A model generated the notes under the pieces. The model did no database searches, was not told where the DNA came from, and saw only the letters and a list, made by a program, of their open reading frames with translations. From assembly GCA_038501195.1 (NCBI GenBank), contig JBBPUQ010000007.1, forward strand, positions 1,341,501-1,405,500: 64,000 nt of DNA, in the 5' to 3' direction. Shown piece by piece: positions 52,883-63,119 of the stretch; the stretch's first letter is position 1, and each line of letters opens with the position of its first letter. The stretch comes from Nemania diffusa. Lineage: Eukaryota; Ascomycota; Sordariomycetes; Xylariales; Xylariaceae. The position numbers were made by a program, and so were the translations under genes.

Positions 52883-54118
52883 TTAGTTAGCCGCGCTCTC
52901 GGAATAATTTGATAAGATAAGCTGTACCCTAGCTAGTGTTCGCTTCTTTGGCTTCTTCAGCCCCTTTTCCCTCGCCAGCTCAGCAGCTGTCGGGTCCATC
53001 AGCGCCTCGAGTGGACTATCGGGATTCTTTCTGATCTAATCAATGAGACTTGTAAGCTGAAGCTCCCCCATAGACAGGGAAACGAGATCCTACCCATTTT
53101 GCGGTGCACTTTCGGTCGCGATAAGCGCCGTACCTCTGCATAACCCTTTTGAACTTGGTCGTGGTCGCGACGTCTGCGTCATTAGCCGCGACAGTGTCGA
53201 GGACGGGGAAAACGAGTTCCGCCGAGGCAGGGAATTTAACGGGCCCGAATTTCCCATCGGCATTTCGGAAGTTCTCCTTGAATCTTTCCCGGAACTCTGT
53301 CTTAGGTTCGGCCCTAGATCCGATACTGGCCACGATGTTATCCTGCGTCAACTGGTTTTCGGACCCATTGCTGTGAGCCACTATCAGGCAGTACAAGCCG
53401 CGCGGGCGAAACAGTTCCGTGTTCATCTTCTTAAGGAACTCATTTTGACTAAAGGCAAGGTCGCACGATTAGTTAGTGATAAAATTAACAGTGTTCAGTA
53501 AAGATGGCATGTCGCACCCTTTGCGCCCCTGCAACTCTTTGTATATTCCCGTGGCCAGCTGAATCGGTAAGGCGACGGCGTTGCCTATCCCGCCGGGAAT
53601 CGCTATTGTCGCCAGCGTTGCGAGGTTGATGAGATCTAGTAGTGGAGACCAAGCTGTAGACTTGTCTAGCTCGTCCAGAAAGGCCATAAATGTCGGTTGG
53701 TCGATCCCGCAGTCGAGAAGAGCGGGCGCATAAGCCCGGATAAATCCCCGTTGGCGCATTTTCGGCCGGCGTTGGGGCAGTATAACTGGATACCGGAGGC
53801 GTCCTCTTGGCACTAACATGAGCGCCGGCGCCCGTCGGAGCGCTTTCGTGAGCGCTTCACTATTACCAGCGCGGACTTCGCCAAATTGCTCCTGGGCATC
53901 GTCGAGATCCCATTCCTCATGATCGGAAATTTCTTTCTCGTCTTCAAAGACCATGTTATTGTTTTTAAAGTCATGTTTTGAATTTGGTGGTTCTGTAACT
54001 TTGTTAGCGTGTAATCGGATCTCATAGAATATTACCGGCGGGCATGTAACTTACGTATCTCTTTTGGATCAACTCCCAAGAGGGTCGATGCAATGTGTTT
54101 ATTAGACATAGAAGCCAT
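52883..54118 (-). CDS. conserved filamentous-fungal protein, function unknown
   Basis: Four exons: 54118-54055, 53992-53518, 53448-53094, 53035-52883. The three introns of 62, 69 and 58 nt are GT-AG and the phase closes to give 348 residues. The start MASMSNKHIASTLLGVDP was found by extending past the first intron. Visible parts are an acidic N-terminal segment (EDEKEISDHEEWDLDD, about 38-53), the block QRGFIRAYAPALLDCGIDQ (about 102-120) and a hydrophobic stretch of about 34 residues (139-172) with Gly and Pro that could be membrane-associated. Then come LFRPRGLYCLIV and a basic Lys-rich C-terminus (KGLKKPKKRTLAR). The RGF-RAYAP / CGIDQ / PRGLYCL pattern is one I associate with uncharacterised proteins in many Pezizomycotina; no enzymatic motif is seen. 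The last exon could be shorter if a further intron exists. Confidence 0.75.
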
Positions 54119-54392
54119 TTAGAAAGTAATACAAGAGTATAAAGGGCGATCTGATTAATGAAAGACGAGCCAAATACTGCACGACGCGGAACGCTTGGCG
54201 TATAATATATTGGATATCGGGACTACGAAGCCGGAGGTACCATCATCTGAACATTCTAACAGACCTCTTGTCGGGCCCGGATTTCCGAGTGGATCGACAA
54301 TAGTATTCGAAGCATATTACTGAATTAATTGAACGGTAGCCACATATGCTAATGTTTCCTTTCCAAGCTCTGTTCCAGAGGGTGTATTACAG

Positions 54393-54486
54393 GGTACCTG
54401 TTAGAAAATACCACTACGCCAAAAGATTTGGCGTGACCGGTCAATTATTGATCTTTCTTTCTAAAGGCGTATTTCTAACAGTACCT
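54393..54486. mobile_element. short MITE-like inverted repeat
   Basis: The left end reads GGTACCTGTTAGAAAATACC. The right end reads GGCGTATTTCTAACAGTACC, reverse complement GGTACTGTTAGAAATACGCC. The imperfect terminal inverted repeat is about 20 bp, with TA next to both outer ends, and the interior also folds (CGCCAAAAGATTTGGCG). It is about 94 bp with no coding capacity. Confidence 0.4.
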
Positions 54487-54732
54487 GCATTCTATTTTAA
54501 GCATGTGCTAATACAAAGTTTATGTTTAAGCTTATAAAAGTTTAGCGCAATAGCTCAATTTATTCTGTGTAGTCTTTTCATCCGCGCATAGACGAATCAG
54601 CTTAACGTCGATGCATCATACGTGGGCTGTGCAAACTCAATTTAGTTAAGTGAATTATAGAATAGAGATAAATTCCTGAATGGTTTGTTGCTGGGTGAAA
54701 AGAGAGTCGCTTCAGGTGGCGCGGCTCCAATT

Positions 54733-54774
54733 GAGGAGCCCCGAGGGCAGCGGTACGGATCCCGAGGGCTCCTC
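54733..54774. repeat. GC-rich hairpin
   Basis: GAGGAGCCC is followed 24 bases later by its exact reverse complement GGGCTCCTC. The motif GGATCCCGAGGG occurs twice here (near 54757 and 54784). The role is unknown. Confidence 0.6.
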
Positions 54775-55005
54775 TCTTTGCGCGGATCCCGAGGGGTCAA
54801 GGTGGAGCTTTCAGGCAACCACCATCCAGCTAAGTGTTTTTATGGCTGAGCTTTGTATTTTAGAGTGTACCTAGATCCAAACATCTAAGTCTTAATTAAG
54901 CTGAAGTAGATTAAAATGGAGTATTAGGTTAAGCCCATGTCTTGTTGTACCTGGCCTAGGGGACCGGGAAGCGTAATGCCGGGCTTAGCCCAGTGACTTG
55001 TGTAA

Positions 55006-55294
55006 TGTCACGGAACAGAACTGCAACGCTATCCCTTTGTGTGCCTTTTCGGCACCAGTACATACATGTATTAGATCAACCCAATCAGATGTTTCTTTAA
55101 GCATCATATTTTTCCCCGATTGGTGCATCTGAGTCCGCTTTTCCGCTTTTCCTGTACTGGTGCCGAAAATGCACCCAAAGGGATACCACAACACCACTCA
55201 TGCAGAATGCAGAATGCAAAGGTAAAACGTTGTCAAGGTGGGAACCTTGACCGCTTGCAGCCACTTATAAGGGCTCACGGTTGGGACCGTGACA
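55006..55294. mobile_element. LTR-like repeat (solo) interrupted by a MITE
   Basis: The segment begins TGTCACGG and ends CCGTGACA, an 8-bp perfect inverted repeat with TG...CA ends as in LTRs. A near-duplicate 5-bp flank (TGTAA left, TGTCA right) is compatible with an old target duplication. Without the 152-bp insertion the unit is about 135 bp, short for an LTR. It contains CACTTATAAGGG, a possible TATA box. A second, RIP-like altered copy lies at 62980-63097. No internal retroelement sequence adjoins it, so it would be a solo LTR. Confidence 0.55.
55032..55183. mobile_element. TA-flanked MITE (Tc1/mariner-like)
   Basis: 152 bp with terminal inverted repeats of about 30 bp. The left end starts TCCCTTTGTGTGCCTTTTCG and the right end, reverse complemented, starts TCCCTTTGGGTGCATTTTCG, both continuing GCACCAGTACA. 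A TA dinucleotide flanks each end, as expected for a TA target duplication. It interrupts the LTR-like repeat after CAACGC. The related copy at 62980 has CAACGCTAAACC at this point with no insertion, giving an empty site. It is non-autonomous. Confidence 0.75.
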
Positions 55295-55583
55295 TGTCAT
55301 AACGATACAGAGACTCAACCACCTACAAAAGACTGCTGCCTTGAGTACTACTGCAAGCACTGCCCTAATACTCTTACGATCTTCAGCCAAATTACAACTT
55401 CATTGCGGCCGCCATCAAAGGGACTACGTAATTCACATGATGCCCTACGCAATGCCCTACGCAATGCATAAACAGGAGAACCTACCTCGAGGTAGTATTT
55501 GAACCCTATTACTTCTCCTAGGTAATGCCGTCAGCTCAAAACACTAGGAGTTCAACCAGCCTGTCTCGTCTACAACTAACATT

Positions 55584-57810
55584 ATGAAGGTTAAAACATA
55601 TTGGCCTGCGCTGCCGTCACTACTTATTGCGTGCAATAGCTGCCTAGGCTATCCAGGAGCCGGCAACCAAATCGTGCCAAATGGCTGTAAATCTATTCCT
55701 GGTACCGCCTCCGTAAGTTCTTTGATATCTATTCCCTCTGTTAACATCTCATGGCTGGAAGCCGACCTTCTAGGGCATGCTTCAATGTTAAATCATATGG
55801 AGAATTATATATGTTGTTCTAGTCGGTAAAAACCAAACTCTCGACCAGGAGCTGACGTTTAATGTATTACAGTGGCCATCAGAGGGAACTTGGACCCAAT
55901 TCAATCAATCTATAGGGGGGAAGCTCCTCAAGCCAACTCCTCCAGGTGCTGTGTGTCATCCAGAAGAACCAACTTATAATCTGACTCAATGCGCCGTTCT
56001 CGATACATCATGGTATACTTACGACTTCCACCAAGGGGATCCAATTTTCAACATGTGGCAGCAGTATAACAACGACACCTGCTTGATTGACCCGAACGCC
56101 CCATGTAGCGGTGGGGGGTACCCTGCGTATGTCGTAAACGCAACAACTGCGGTGGACGTTAAACTTGGCTTGGATTTCGGTAGGTTTTTGGATTCAACCT
56201 TCAAATCTCAAGACTTCCGCTGACATTGCACGAAAAAAATCAAAGCGCGTCAGCATAATGTGCGAGTCATCGTTAAAAGCACCGGCCACGATTACCAAGG
56301 CCGCTCGCAAGCACCTGGTGCGCTTTCTATCTGGGTCCATCACATGCAAGACCGCCAGCTCCATAACTCGTTCCAGCCTAAAGGCTGCAATTTCACAATT
56401 AATACTACTGCGGTAACTGTAGGTGGCGGCTCTCAAATCGGTGCACTCGTTGAGGATCTGGACAAAATCAACCAGACCGTAGTAGGAGGGACTTCTAAGA
56501 CCGTTAGTGTCGGGGGTTATATTACAGGCGGCGGCCACTCCGTGCTAGCACCGCTGTACGGCATGGCGGCAGACCAAGTCTTAGAGCTAGAAGTCGTCAC
56601 ACCATTGGGAGACATTGTTACAGCGAACGAGTGCCAAAATGAAGACTTGTTTTGGGCTATGAGAGGTGTGAGTTGGTGTGTTTAGGTCACATTGCACAAT
56701 CTTACAGCTAACAATATTATAGGGTGGTGGTTCCACTTTCGGTGTTATGACATCCGTTACATTAGCCACGCATCCAACGCCGAAAATATTGGCAGCTAAT
56801 ATTGTTATCGCTAGTTTGGATCTTAACGCTCTATTTGTTTGGGAGATGGTCGGCTACCTTCTCTCGCAGTTCCCATATCTGGACTTTCAAGGAGTATCAG
56901 GCTATTCGGTTCTGTCACAGAACTATACCGTCCCCGATGGTAATAACGGCACTTTGAACATAGCTGGCCTAGCTGGAACGTTCTTGCTCTTCAATACGCA
57001 AAATCCGGAGGATATGCAGGCGATTTGGGAGCCTATAATTACTTACGTTAATACCACCTGGCCAGCTGCTGTTGTTCTTATGGATCTTGTTCCTTACCCA
57101 TCGCTTGCATCATGGCTCGAAGTTAATTCCGACCAGGACGCAGCAGGCTATGACGGCTATGTTGGCTCTCACCTTTTAGATGCCACGTCATTGACCTCGA
57201 ACAACACAGCCGTAGGGCAAGCCTTCGAAACTTTCAAGGGACAGGCATTTCTAGTTGCAGGAAATGGGACCAGAGATGCAAAGCCAAGAGGTGGCAGCAC
57301 AGCAGTTAACCCATCATGGAGAAAAACAATAGTTCACGCTAGTAAGTTATATGCCATCGCAATTCCGGTTCAGCCTGATCACTCTTTAACTCTTTGTGTA
57401 GCTAATGGATTGGCCTTCGTCCCTCTCAACATCACAGCGAGGTCAGAAGCGCTGGCCAGCGTCAATGCAATGACGGAACCTCTACGACAGCTGGCTCCTA
57501 ATATGGGAGCTTACGTGAACGAGGTACTACTATATTGGCCGTGGAATACCTCAGTATGCCCAAAGCTAATACTTTACAGAATAATCCCGGCGAGCCAAAC
57601 TGGCACTACTCTTTCTGGGGTGACAACTACGAGCGCTTAGTTCAGATTAAAAGAACTGTTGACCCCAACGATGTGCTCTGGTGCCACCCCTGCGTCGGCA
57701 ATGAACGCTGGGAATACCATGGTTACCAACTTTGTCCTGTTGATGAAGTGACATTTCGCGGAGGGGGAGATTCTGATGATGCCGCCGGCGATTCGGATAG
57801 AATAATTTAG
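55584..57810 (+). CDS. secreted BBE-like FAD-linked oxidoreductase
   Basis: Six exons: 55584-55712, 55873-56179, 56246-56667, 56723-57341, 57402-57523, 57580-57810. All introns are GT-AG, phase closes, 609 residues. The N-terminus (MKVKTYWPALPSLLIACNS) is a likely signal peptide, so the enzyme is probably secreted or in the secretory pathway, and many N-x-S/T sites fit this. The FAD-binding PCMH domain contains VIVKSTGHDYQGRS, where His160 is the expected covalent FAD attachment site, and VVGGTSKTVSVGG...TGGGHS. The Cys used for a second FAD bond in bicovalent members is a Ser here (about 229), so mono-covalent FAD is expected. The C-terminal BBE motif is present (AYVNENNPGEPNW, SFWGDNYERL, DPNDVLWCHPCVG). 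Such enzymes oxidise alcohols, sugars or secondary metabolites; the substrate is unknown. The fourth intron (60 nt) is in frame if retained. The gene converges on the kinase gene, 142 bp apart. Confidence 0.9.
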
Positions 57811-57952
57811 ATTTCATATAAGTTTAAACTATTTATTTATAAACGGAAGCTAATAGAATATTAATATATAATAGTTTAAAAGTTATTTTATTTTATTTCT
57901 ACTTTGAACATTAATATTTACGTTTTGCATTTATTCACCTTGTTGTTAGTTG

Positions 57953-59762
57953 TTAAGAGCGTCTTGCCGTTCCTAGCAGATTTCCCTCCGCTCTCTTAAC
58001 GTCCTCGTTTTGCACTAACCCCGACATCCCAGTTAAACTGAATGGCCCCAGGGGGGTTGGAGCGTTGTCGGGGGCGTTGCAAACAATGCCCTCGATTGGT
58101 TCATCATCTCGCGTCAGCCCATTAACAATATCTTTCAAGCTTTTCCCCATCGCCTCAGCAGATATGCGACCGTCAAGTTCGACTACCAACAGTTTGTGCC
58201 GAATCAAATCAACCAATTTCCGTATTGCAACCCCTTTGGCACAGCGCCAATCTTCGTTGATGTATGCGAACAATTTATCTACCTCCTGAGAGAGGTGGGC
58301 GGTCATTTCCCCGTTACTTGCAAAGTTAGAATGAAAAGTTTCCTATAAGAGAAAGAAGTCGACTTACCTATCTTCAATTTTGAAGAATCTTTCCGTTCGC
58401 TCTTTAAGGCGCAATAGCTCCTCGGTTCCGTAAAGGATCCAGTCCACAAATTCAAGAAAAATACAACCCAACGACCAGATATCGAATCGTCTTGATATAG
58501 GTCTATAACGGTAGATTAATAGTTCAGGCGCTTCGTACCTAGCCGTTGCTTGAATTTCACGTGTACTGTCACGTTCCCTGGTGTGCTCGTTGTGGACCCT
58601 TGCCACTCCAACGTCCGTGATTACGAGTCGCGGCTTGAGATCGTCCGATTCGGTCTTGAAACAAAGAATGTTTGAGGGCTTCAAATCGCCGTGACGGCAA
58701 TTGGCATTATGCAGTTTCGCAACGGCGTCCACGAGCCCAGCAATCTGGTTAACCATCCACGCCACTTCTTCTGTTCCTGCAGTAGGACCTAATTTTCCAT
58801 TTTTTCCCCAAAAGTCCCAAAGATTTCCCATCCCTGCCCAAGGGAACATGAGATAATGATCCTGTCCAATGCTGTAGTATGCGATGGCTTTGACCAAGTG
58901 ATTATGTCCGAGCCCCCTTGCTAACTCGAGCATTGCAACTTCCCTTTGAGCCACCCGTTCAAATGGGCCCGACTTCTGTAGTTTTTTGATGGCAACTCTG
59001 AAATTATTTTTCTCGTCTACTGGAACGGTAATATCCTATTAGTTGTCAGCCCCTGTATCTGTCTTTTGTTGACAACTACTAAACTAGAAGACCGGGATAT
59101 CCTACCAGATCCTTCGGGAAGTAGTGGGCGTGAACGCACTTTTCCTCCACCCAGCTGAACAATGAACCGGGGTTTACATTTTTTCCAGTCCAAGTAAACG
59201 GGAGACGGATTTGCTGGGGAAAGTTGTACCTGAACTGATTTTTGTAGAAACGCGCCGGTATAAGGGGCCATTGACCGTCGAAGAAGCGCTCGATGGTATG
59301 GTCTTCCCATGGGTTATCGGCATCACCATTATAACCGAAAGCTTGACGGATTCTTTCATCATCTGTGCTCTTGCCATAGGATCCCACGTCCCACGCATCC
59401 CTTGAGTAATTTCGCCAGGTCAATTTGATCGGTAGCATCTTGTCCTGGACGCCCTTCTTATGCAAGTATTCCATATGGTGCAGCAGGCCAGTTCTGACAA
59501 GAATCGCAAATACCTTTAGCGCATGTTCGGCAAAATAGTCGGCTAACACATCATCTTCTGTCTGCTGATTTCGTTTTCGCGACTCTGGGATGGCTTGAAG
59601 AATAGCGGCTATAGTATCCTTATGTATCAGATCTAATAACTCTGTCTCGGGGAGGAATTCTTCCCGAAATTTCCCAGAAGATTGCATTGCTGCATTAAGC
59701 TTCCCCCGCATGTTTTTGAGGCTTGAGCTGGAGAAGACGGCATCTTTGTGGATTGTAGACAT
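57953..59762 (-). CDS. protein kinase with fungal-specific N-terminal region
   Basis: Three exons: 59762-59106, 59035-58368, 58316-57953. The introns are 70 and 51 nt, GT-AG, and phase closes, giving 562 residues. Residues 1-219 match the kind of N-terminal region that precedes kinase domains in many fungal accessory kinases (HYFPKDLVD just before the kinase). The kinase domain follows: VAIKKL (Lys236), catalytic loop CRHGDLKPSNIL (HGD in place of HRD; Asp336), DVG in place of DFG (Asp360), YEAPELL (about 388-390) and DIWSLGCIF (about 404). Key residues are kept, so activity is plausible. The last 110 residues are a C-terminal region without a motif I know. The acceptor at 58317 was chosen because it has a TCTAAC branch site and restores the frame; an acceptor at 58342 would not. 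Probably cytosolic; substrate unknown. Confidence 0.85.
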
Positions 59763-60248
59763 GATTCATCCGCTATTAAGTCTTTGTCGTCTGATAGATG
59801 TTGAGAATGACTGAAGCGAAGAGTTTTGTCAGTTGAACAAAGGGGGATCTTCATTTGTGTATTACCCATCACAGTGAGCATATTTTTACTCTTGGGATTG
59901 ATGATGTGAAGGGTGGGGGACCCAGGTGATCCGATCATGGGAGAAGCACGTCACGTGCTATCACTTTCTAGTATGATAGGGCTAGATTTTTCTCAGCCAC
60001 ATCCCTCCATTGAGCGTGCAGGGCTCGGGCATTTGTTATAGTGTGAGAAAGGTCTTCATAAGCAATAGATAATGCGAGTCACTTGCGGCGTTCAATGGGG
60101 AGCTATGTCTATTTTGTAAGGATATGACGAACTGAAAACGTTATTGGCTAGCTAAAAACCAGAGCTACGCCAGATGTATTTACCTGAAAAATTATCCAGG
60201 CCATGGTCTCAATATATTAGCTATCATATAAAGACATTGTGACCGAGT
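59763..60248. other. upstream region of the kinase gene
   Basis: The region contains the palindrome listed at 59945-59959. No gene is seen; the 101-codon minus frame at 59633-59938 mostly shadows the kinase gene's 5' part. Confidence 0.5.
59945..59959. promoter_or_regulatory. palindrome AGCACGTCACGTGCT with E-box core
   Basis: A perfect 7-bp inverted repeat around a single C, containing CACGTG. It lies 183 bp upstream of the kinase start codon, a place where a bHLH-type factor site would be functional. The assignment is by motif only. Confidence 0.4.
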
Positions 60249-60554
60249 TTAGGGAGTCGAACACGTAGACTCCTTAGTAACGGATGTTACTTCAACACTC
60301 AGCTCTGGGGCACACCGCCCAAGGAAAATGCTAGCTTTGATCGTTGCTGTTATTTTGCGCGGTGTAGAGCCGGGCAGGATTACGCCCCTCGATCTCAAAT
60401 TCTCCAGTTGTGCTATGTTTTGAGCGTCTCGTAGTTCAGCCAACATCGAAGTCAACTTTTCCGCTCTAAAGACCTTGATGAGATCTAGTATTTCTTCCTC
60501 GCCCACCTTACTGGGAAAATGACCGGACCAATAATCCTGGACAAGCTGGCTCAA
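60249..60554 (-). pseudogene. possible gene fragment, ~100 codons, no start
   Basis: The open frame has no ATG at its head. The translation looks protein-like (VGEEEILDLIKVFRAEKL, AELRDAQNIAQLENLRSRG). EEILDLIKVFRAEKLTSML loosely resembles the kinase gene's N-terminal segment TELLDLIHKDTIAAIL, so it may be a decayed partial paralogue of the upstream neighbour. The similarity is short and could be chance. Confidence 0.25.
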
Positions 60555-60896
60555 TGGGAGTACAGCACATAGGTACTGAGTATCGGCAGCAACGGGTGTG
60601 ACAAGGGCTTATTTTATAGGGCTTGGAACAAGATCTATTCAGCTAATAAATCACTTTGGTCTCGCAAGGTCCATGATTTCCTTCTTCCTTTCAGTCTGGA
60701 GGAATCAGTCCCTTTTGTACCCAAAGGCTCCTAGGCTACAGTCTATACAGTCTGGTACTTCTAGGGCTGTTGGTTCTCCTTGCATATGGTTGCAGGTCCA
60801 GGTGACCTGCCCTATCCAATAGCCTTTATACAGGTGGGTTAGGTCTCAGACTGTTGGGCGCGTATGCATATAACCAGTCAATAGCTTCCTGTAGGT
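60555..60896. other. intergenic, nothing recognised
   Basis: No gene-like frame or repeat was seen. It presumably contains the 3' end of the HET gene. Confidence 0.5.
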
Positions 60897-62456
60897 CTAA
60901 GGCAGTCTTGGCCGTGTGACAACGGGCTCAATGTTATGGGTCCGCCAAAGAACTATAAATCGTGGATATGAAGGTTTGTGAAGAGCGACCAGGCCATTGT
61001 GAGGATCGGTTCCATACCTCATATCTCCAATTGTAGGATAAAGGTATTCAACTACGCACTTTTTAGGGTCCATATCCGAGATGCTTCCAACCTTCAAAAC
61101 TGAGCCATAAGTCTTAGGAAAGAGAGGGTTGTCTCTCGAAGGCAGAAGAATCCTCTTCTGTTCAGCTTTGTCGACATCAACATGGATCCCTTCCGGTGAG
61201 AGAGCGCCTGAGGAGGAGAGCCGGACATCTGAGGGCGAATCAGGTCCAAGCACATATAAATTGAAATCCCCCCTGAAATATTGTATGAATCTTGGTCCCT
61301 TGTGCTTGAACAAGGCTATAGACGGACGGGATAATGGTTGACCCTCAAAAACACAGTTCAGAATACCGATATATCGATCGGGCAGGATATTAGAAGAACT
61401 GCTTATAGATGAGGAATAATGGCAAGGGCAGAGAAGTAAGTCTATCGTCAATCCCTCCTGGCCAACTATCAAATGACTGAAACCTATGTCATAGCTATAC
61501 TTAGTAGACCAGTCAGGCTGAATTTTGCCGCCGTGTTTAAAGAACGCTGGACTAGGCGCAAAAACGGAGGAATATACTAGCTGGTCACGTCGGAGAGAAT
61601 CGCTATCGTCTAATACATCCCATGCTAGGATAGATTGGTCGTTGGATCTCTGGACAATAGAAAGCTGCAACCGATAGAAGGCCTCCTCAGCACCCTCTCC
61701 ATAGAGCAATGGCATGTTGATGTCAAACAGACCGAGAAGACAATACGCTGAATCTTCTGCACGGGTCGTCTCTCGGCAGGAAGCCCAAGACATGATGTTT
61801 GAGATTGCGTATGTGCGTAATAGATCGCGGATTGTGATAGGAGCGAGTGCGTCACCATTGAGCACCTCGCGTTCTGTTGGTCGAGCTCTTCGAGCCTGGT
61901 CTTCAGAACAATTATCAGCTTGGCGACTATGCCGAAGAACCAGTTCATCTATGCCAGTTATATAGGCTATGCTGCGTGAGAGGGAGAGTTTCGTGTCGAT
62001 AAATACCCAATTACAGTCCCAGAATTTAACTGAGCGTGGCGCAATGAGCTCCTGTAATGTCCAACCCCGCCGGAATCATCGACTTTTCGAAAGCGACGTC
62101 GATCCCTCGTCTCTGCGCACGTCTGCCAAGTAGACTATACATACAGCCGACTCTTCATACCATTTGAACATGGAATTAATGGATTCTGATAACTCAGTGC
62201 TGCTCGTCTTGTCGATGCAGCAAGTATCAATCCAGATCCAACTGAGGCCCTCGGATATAGCGACCTTGCAGCTCTTCAGAACCTTTTTGGCGCCTCCCAT
62301 ACGACGCCAGCTGCGGTTGAGACCTCGGCGCCTAGCCATGTTATGGTAGAGAACCTCCTCTTTTCCCCAAACATGTGACAGGGTGGCATATTCAGGACGG
62401 TTACTATGGCCAATGAAGTCAGTGAATTGCAAAGTAGTCGTATTTAGTAGTCTCAT
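60897..62456 (-). pseudogene. HET-domain gene with one in-frame TGA
   Basis: A single frame runs from ATG 62456 to the stop at 60897, broken only by TGA at 62078-62076 (codon 127); with a residue there the protein would have 519 residues. HET-domain landmarks occur on both sides: YATLSHVWGKEEV (about 22-34), WIWIDTCCIDK and YLADV before the stop; RRGWTLQELIAP and EDSAYCLLGLFDINMPLLYG after it. The codon falls where HET proteins have a Trp before x-R-G-W, so TGG to TGA is the simplest explanation. HET proteins trigger cell death in vegetative incompatibility, and loss-of-function alleles are common. No C-terminal NACHT or repeat domain is seen. Truncation at residue 126 would cut the domain in half. 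RNA editing, readthrough, or a 69-nt intron that removes the conserved RGWTLQ are less likely alternatives. Confidence 0.85.
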
Positions 62457-62979
62457 GGTGAGTCGCAGACGCTGTTGTTTGTCGAGATAGTGTACGGGTG
62501 AGATTTTAGTTGATGAGAGCCAATAAGCTAGCCTGCCTACTCGATTTATTCATATTGACCGAAAAAGAGTATGAAGACCCCGCGCTACCTACAGCATGAA
62601 GCTTGGGACTGCCTACCAATCATAATAACAACTAACGCCAATCATGAAAATAGCAGTTCTAAAAGACCACCAATCAAACCTCGCTACATGAAGAGCAGTA
62701 AGAAGGCCTCATTGTAGCGAAGAAACCAGGCAGAAAAAAAAATGTTCAAGAACCATATACAAGAGAAACCGATATAGTCATTGTCGTATTTATATATGTA
62801 AATATGATGTCCCGCGAGTAAACTGCTGTTGAGCATAACATTACACGATATGATTCGACAATATTCAGCCTTCATTTATTTTATAAATTTATAATCTTAT
62901 TATTCATTTAAACATTATAATAAACTAGAATAATACATATATGTTGTAATTGATTAGATATATTTATAAAGTTATTTAT
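62457..62979. other. flank leading into second AT-rich block
   Basis: Upstream region of the HET gene to about 62700, then rising A+T. The 63-codon minus frame at 62684-62875 is low-complexity. No other feature was recognised. Confidence 0.5.
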
Positions 62980-63097
62980 TGCCACAGAACAGAACTACAA
63001 CGCTAAACCACGACATTACCAAAAGTAGAACGTTGTCAAAGTGGGAACCTTCACTGTTTGCAGCTACTGATAAAGCTTTACGGTTAGTATAGTAACT
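62980..63097. repeat. second copy of the LTR-like repeat, RIP-altered
   Basis: Aligns with 55006-55294 minus its MITE. Shared strings are CAGAACAGAACT, AACGTTGTCAA and GTGGGAACCTT. The differences include many C-to-T and G-to-A changes: TGTCACGG against TGCCACAG, GGGCTCACGG against AAGCTTTACGG. It lies directly at the edge of the second AT-rich block. Confidence 0.65.
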
Positions 63098-63119
63098 CCC
63101 ACTTTACTCAATAAAGCAC

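Larger units (their letters stand above)
54119..55005. other. intergenic with small inverted repeats
   Basis: No gene is supported; frames of 60-70 codons look random. Two inverted-repeat structures are listed separately. The segment 54119-54350 is presumably the promoter of the minus-strand gene. Confidence 0.5.

Noticed and set aside
57524..57579. Apparent frameshift in the FAD oxidase between AYVNE and the C-terminal BBE motif
   Set aside because: A 56-nt GT-AG intron with a GCTAAT branch site and TTTACAG acceptor joins AYVNE directly to NNPGEPNW in phase. No lesion is needed.
58317..58367. Apparent frame break between the kinase domain and its C-terminal part
   Set aside because: Using the acceptor after TTTGCAAG instead of the nearer one after TTATAG restores the frame; a TCTAAC branch site supports it.
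62076..62145. A 69-nt intron removing the TGA in the HET gene
   Set aside because: Donor GTGCGC and acceptor TTACAG would keep the phase but delete RRGWTLQ, the most conserved HET motif. A nonsense codon is the better reading.
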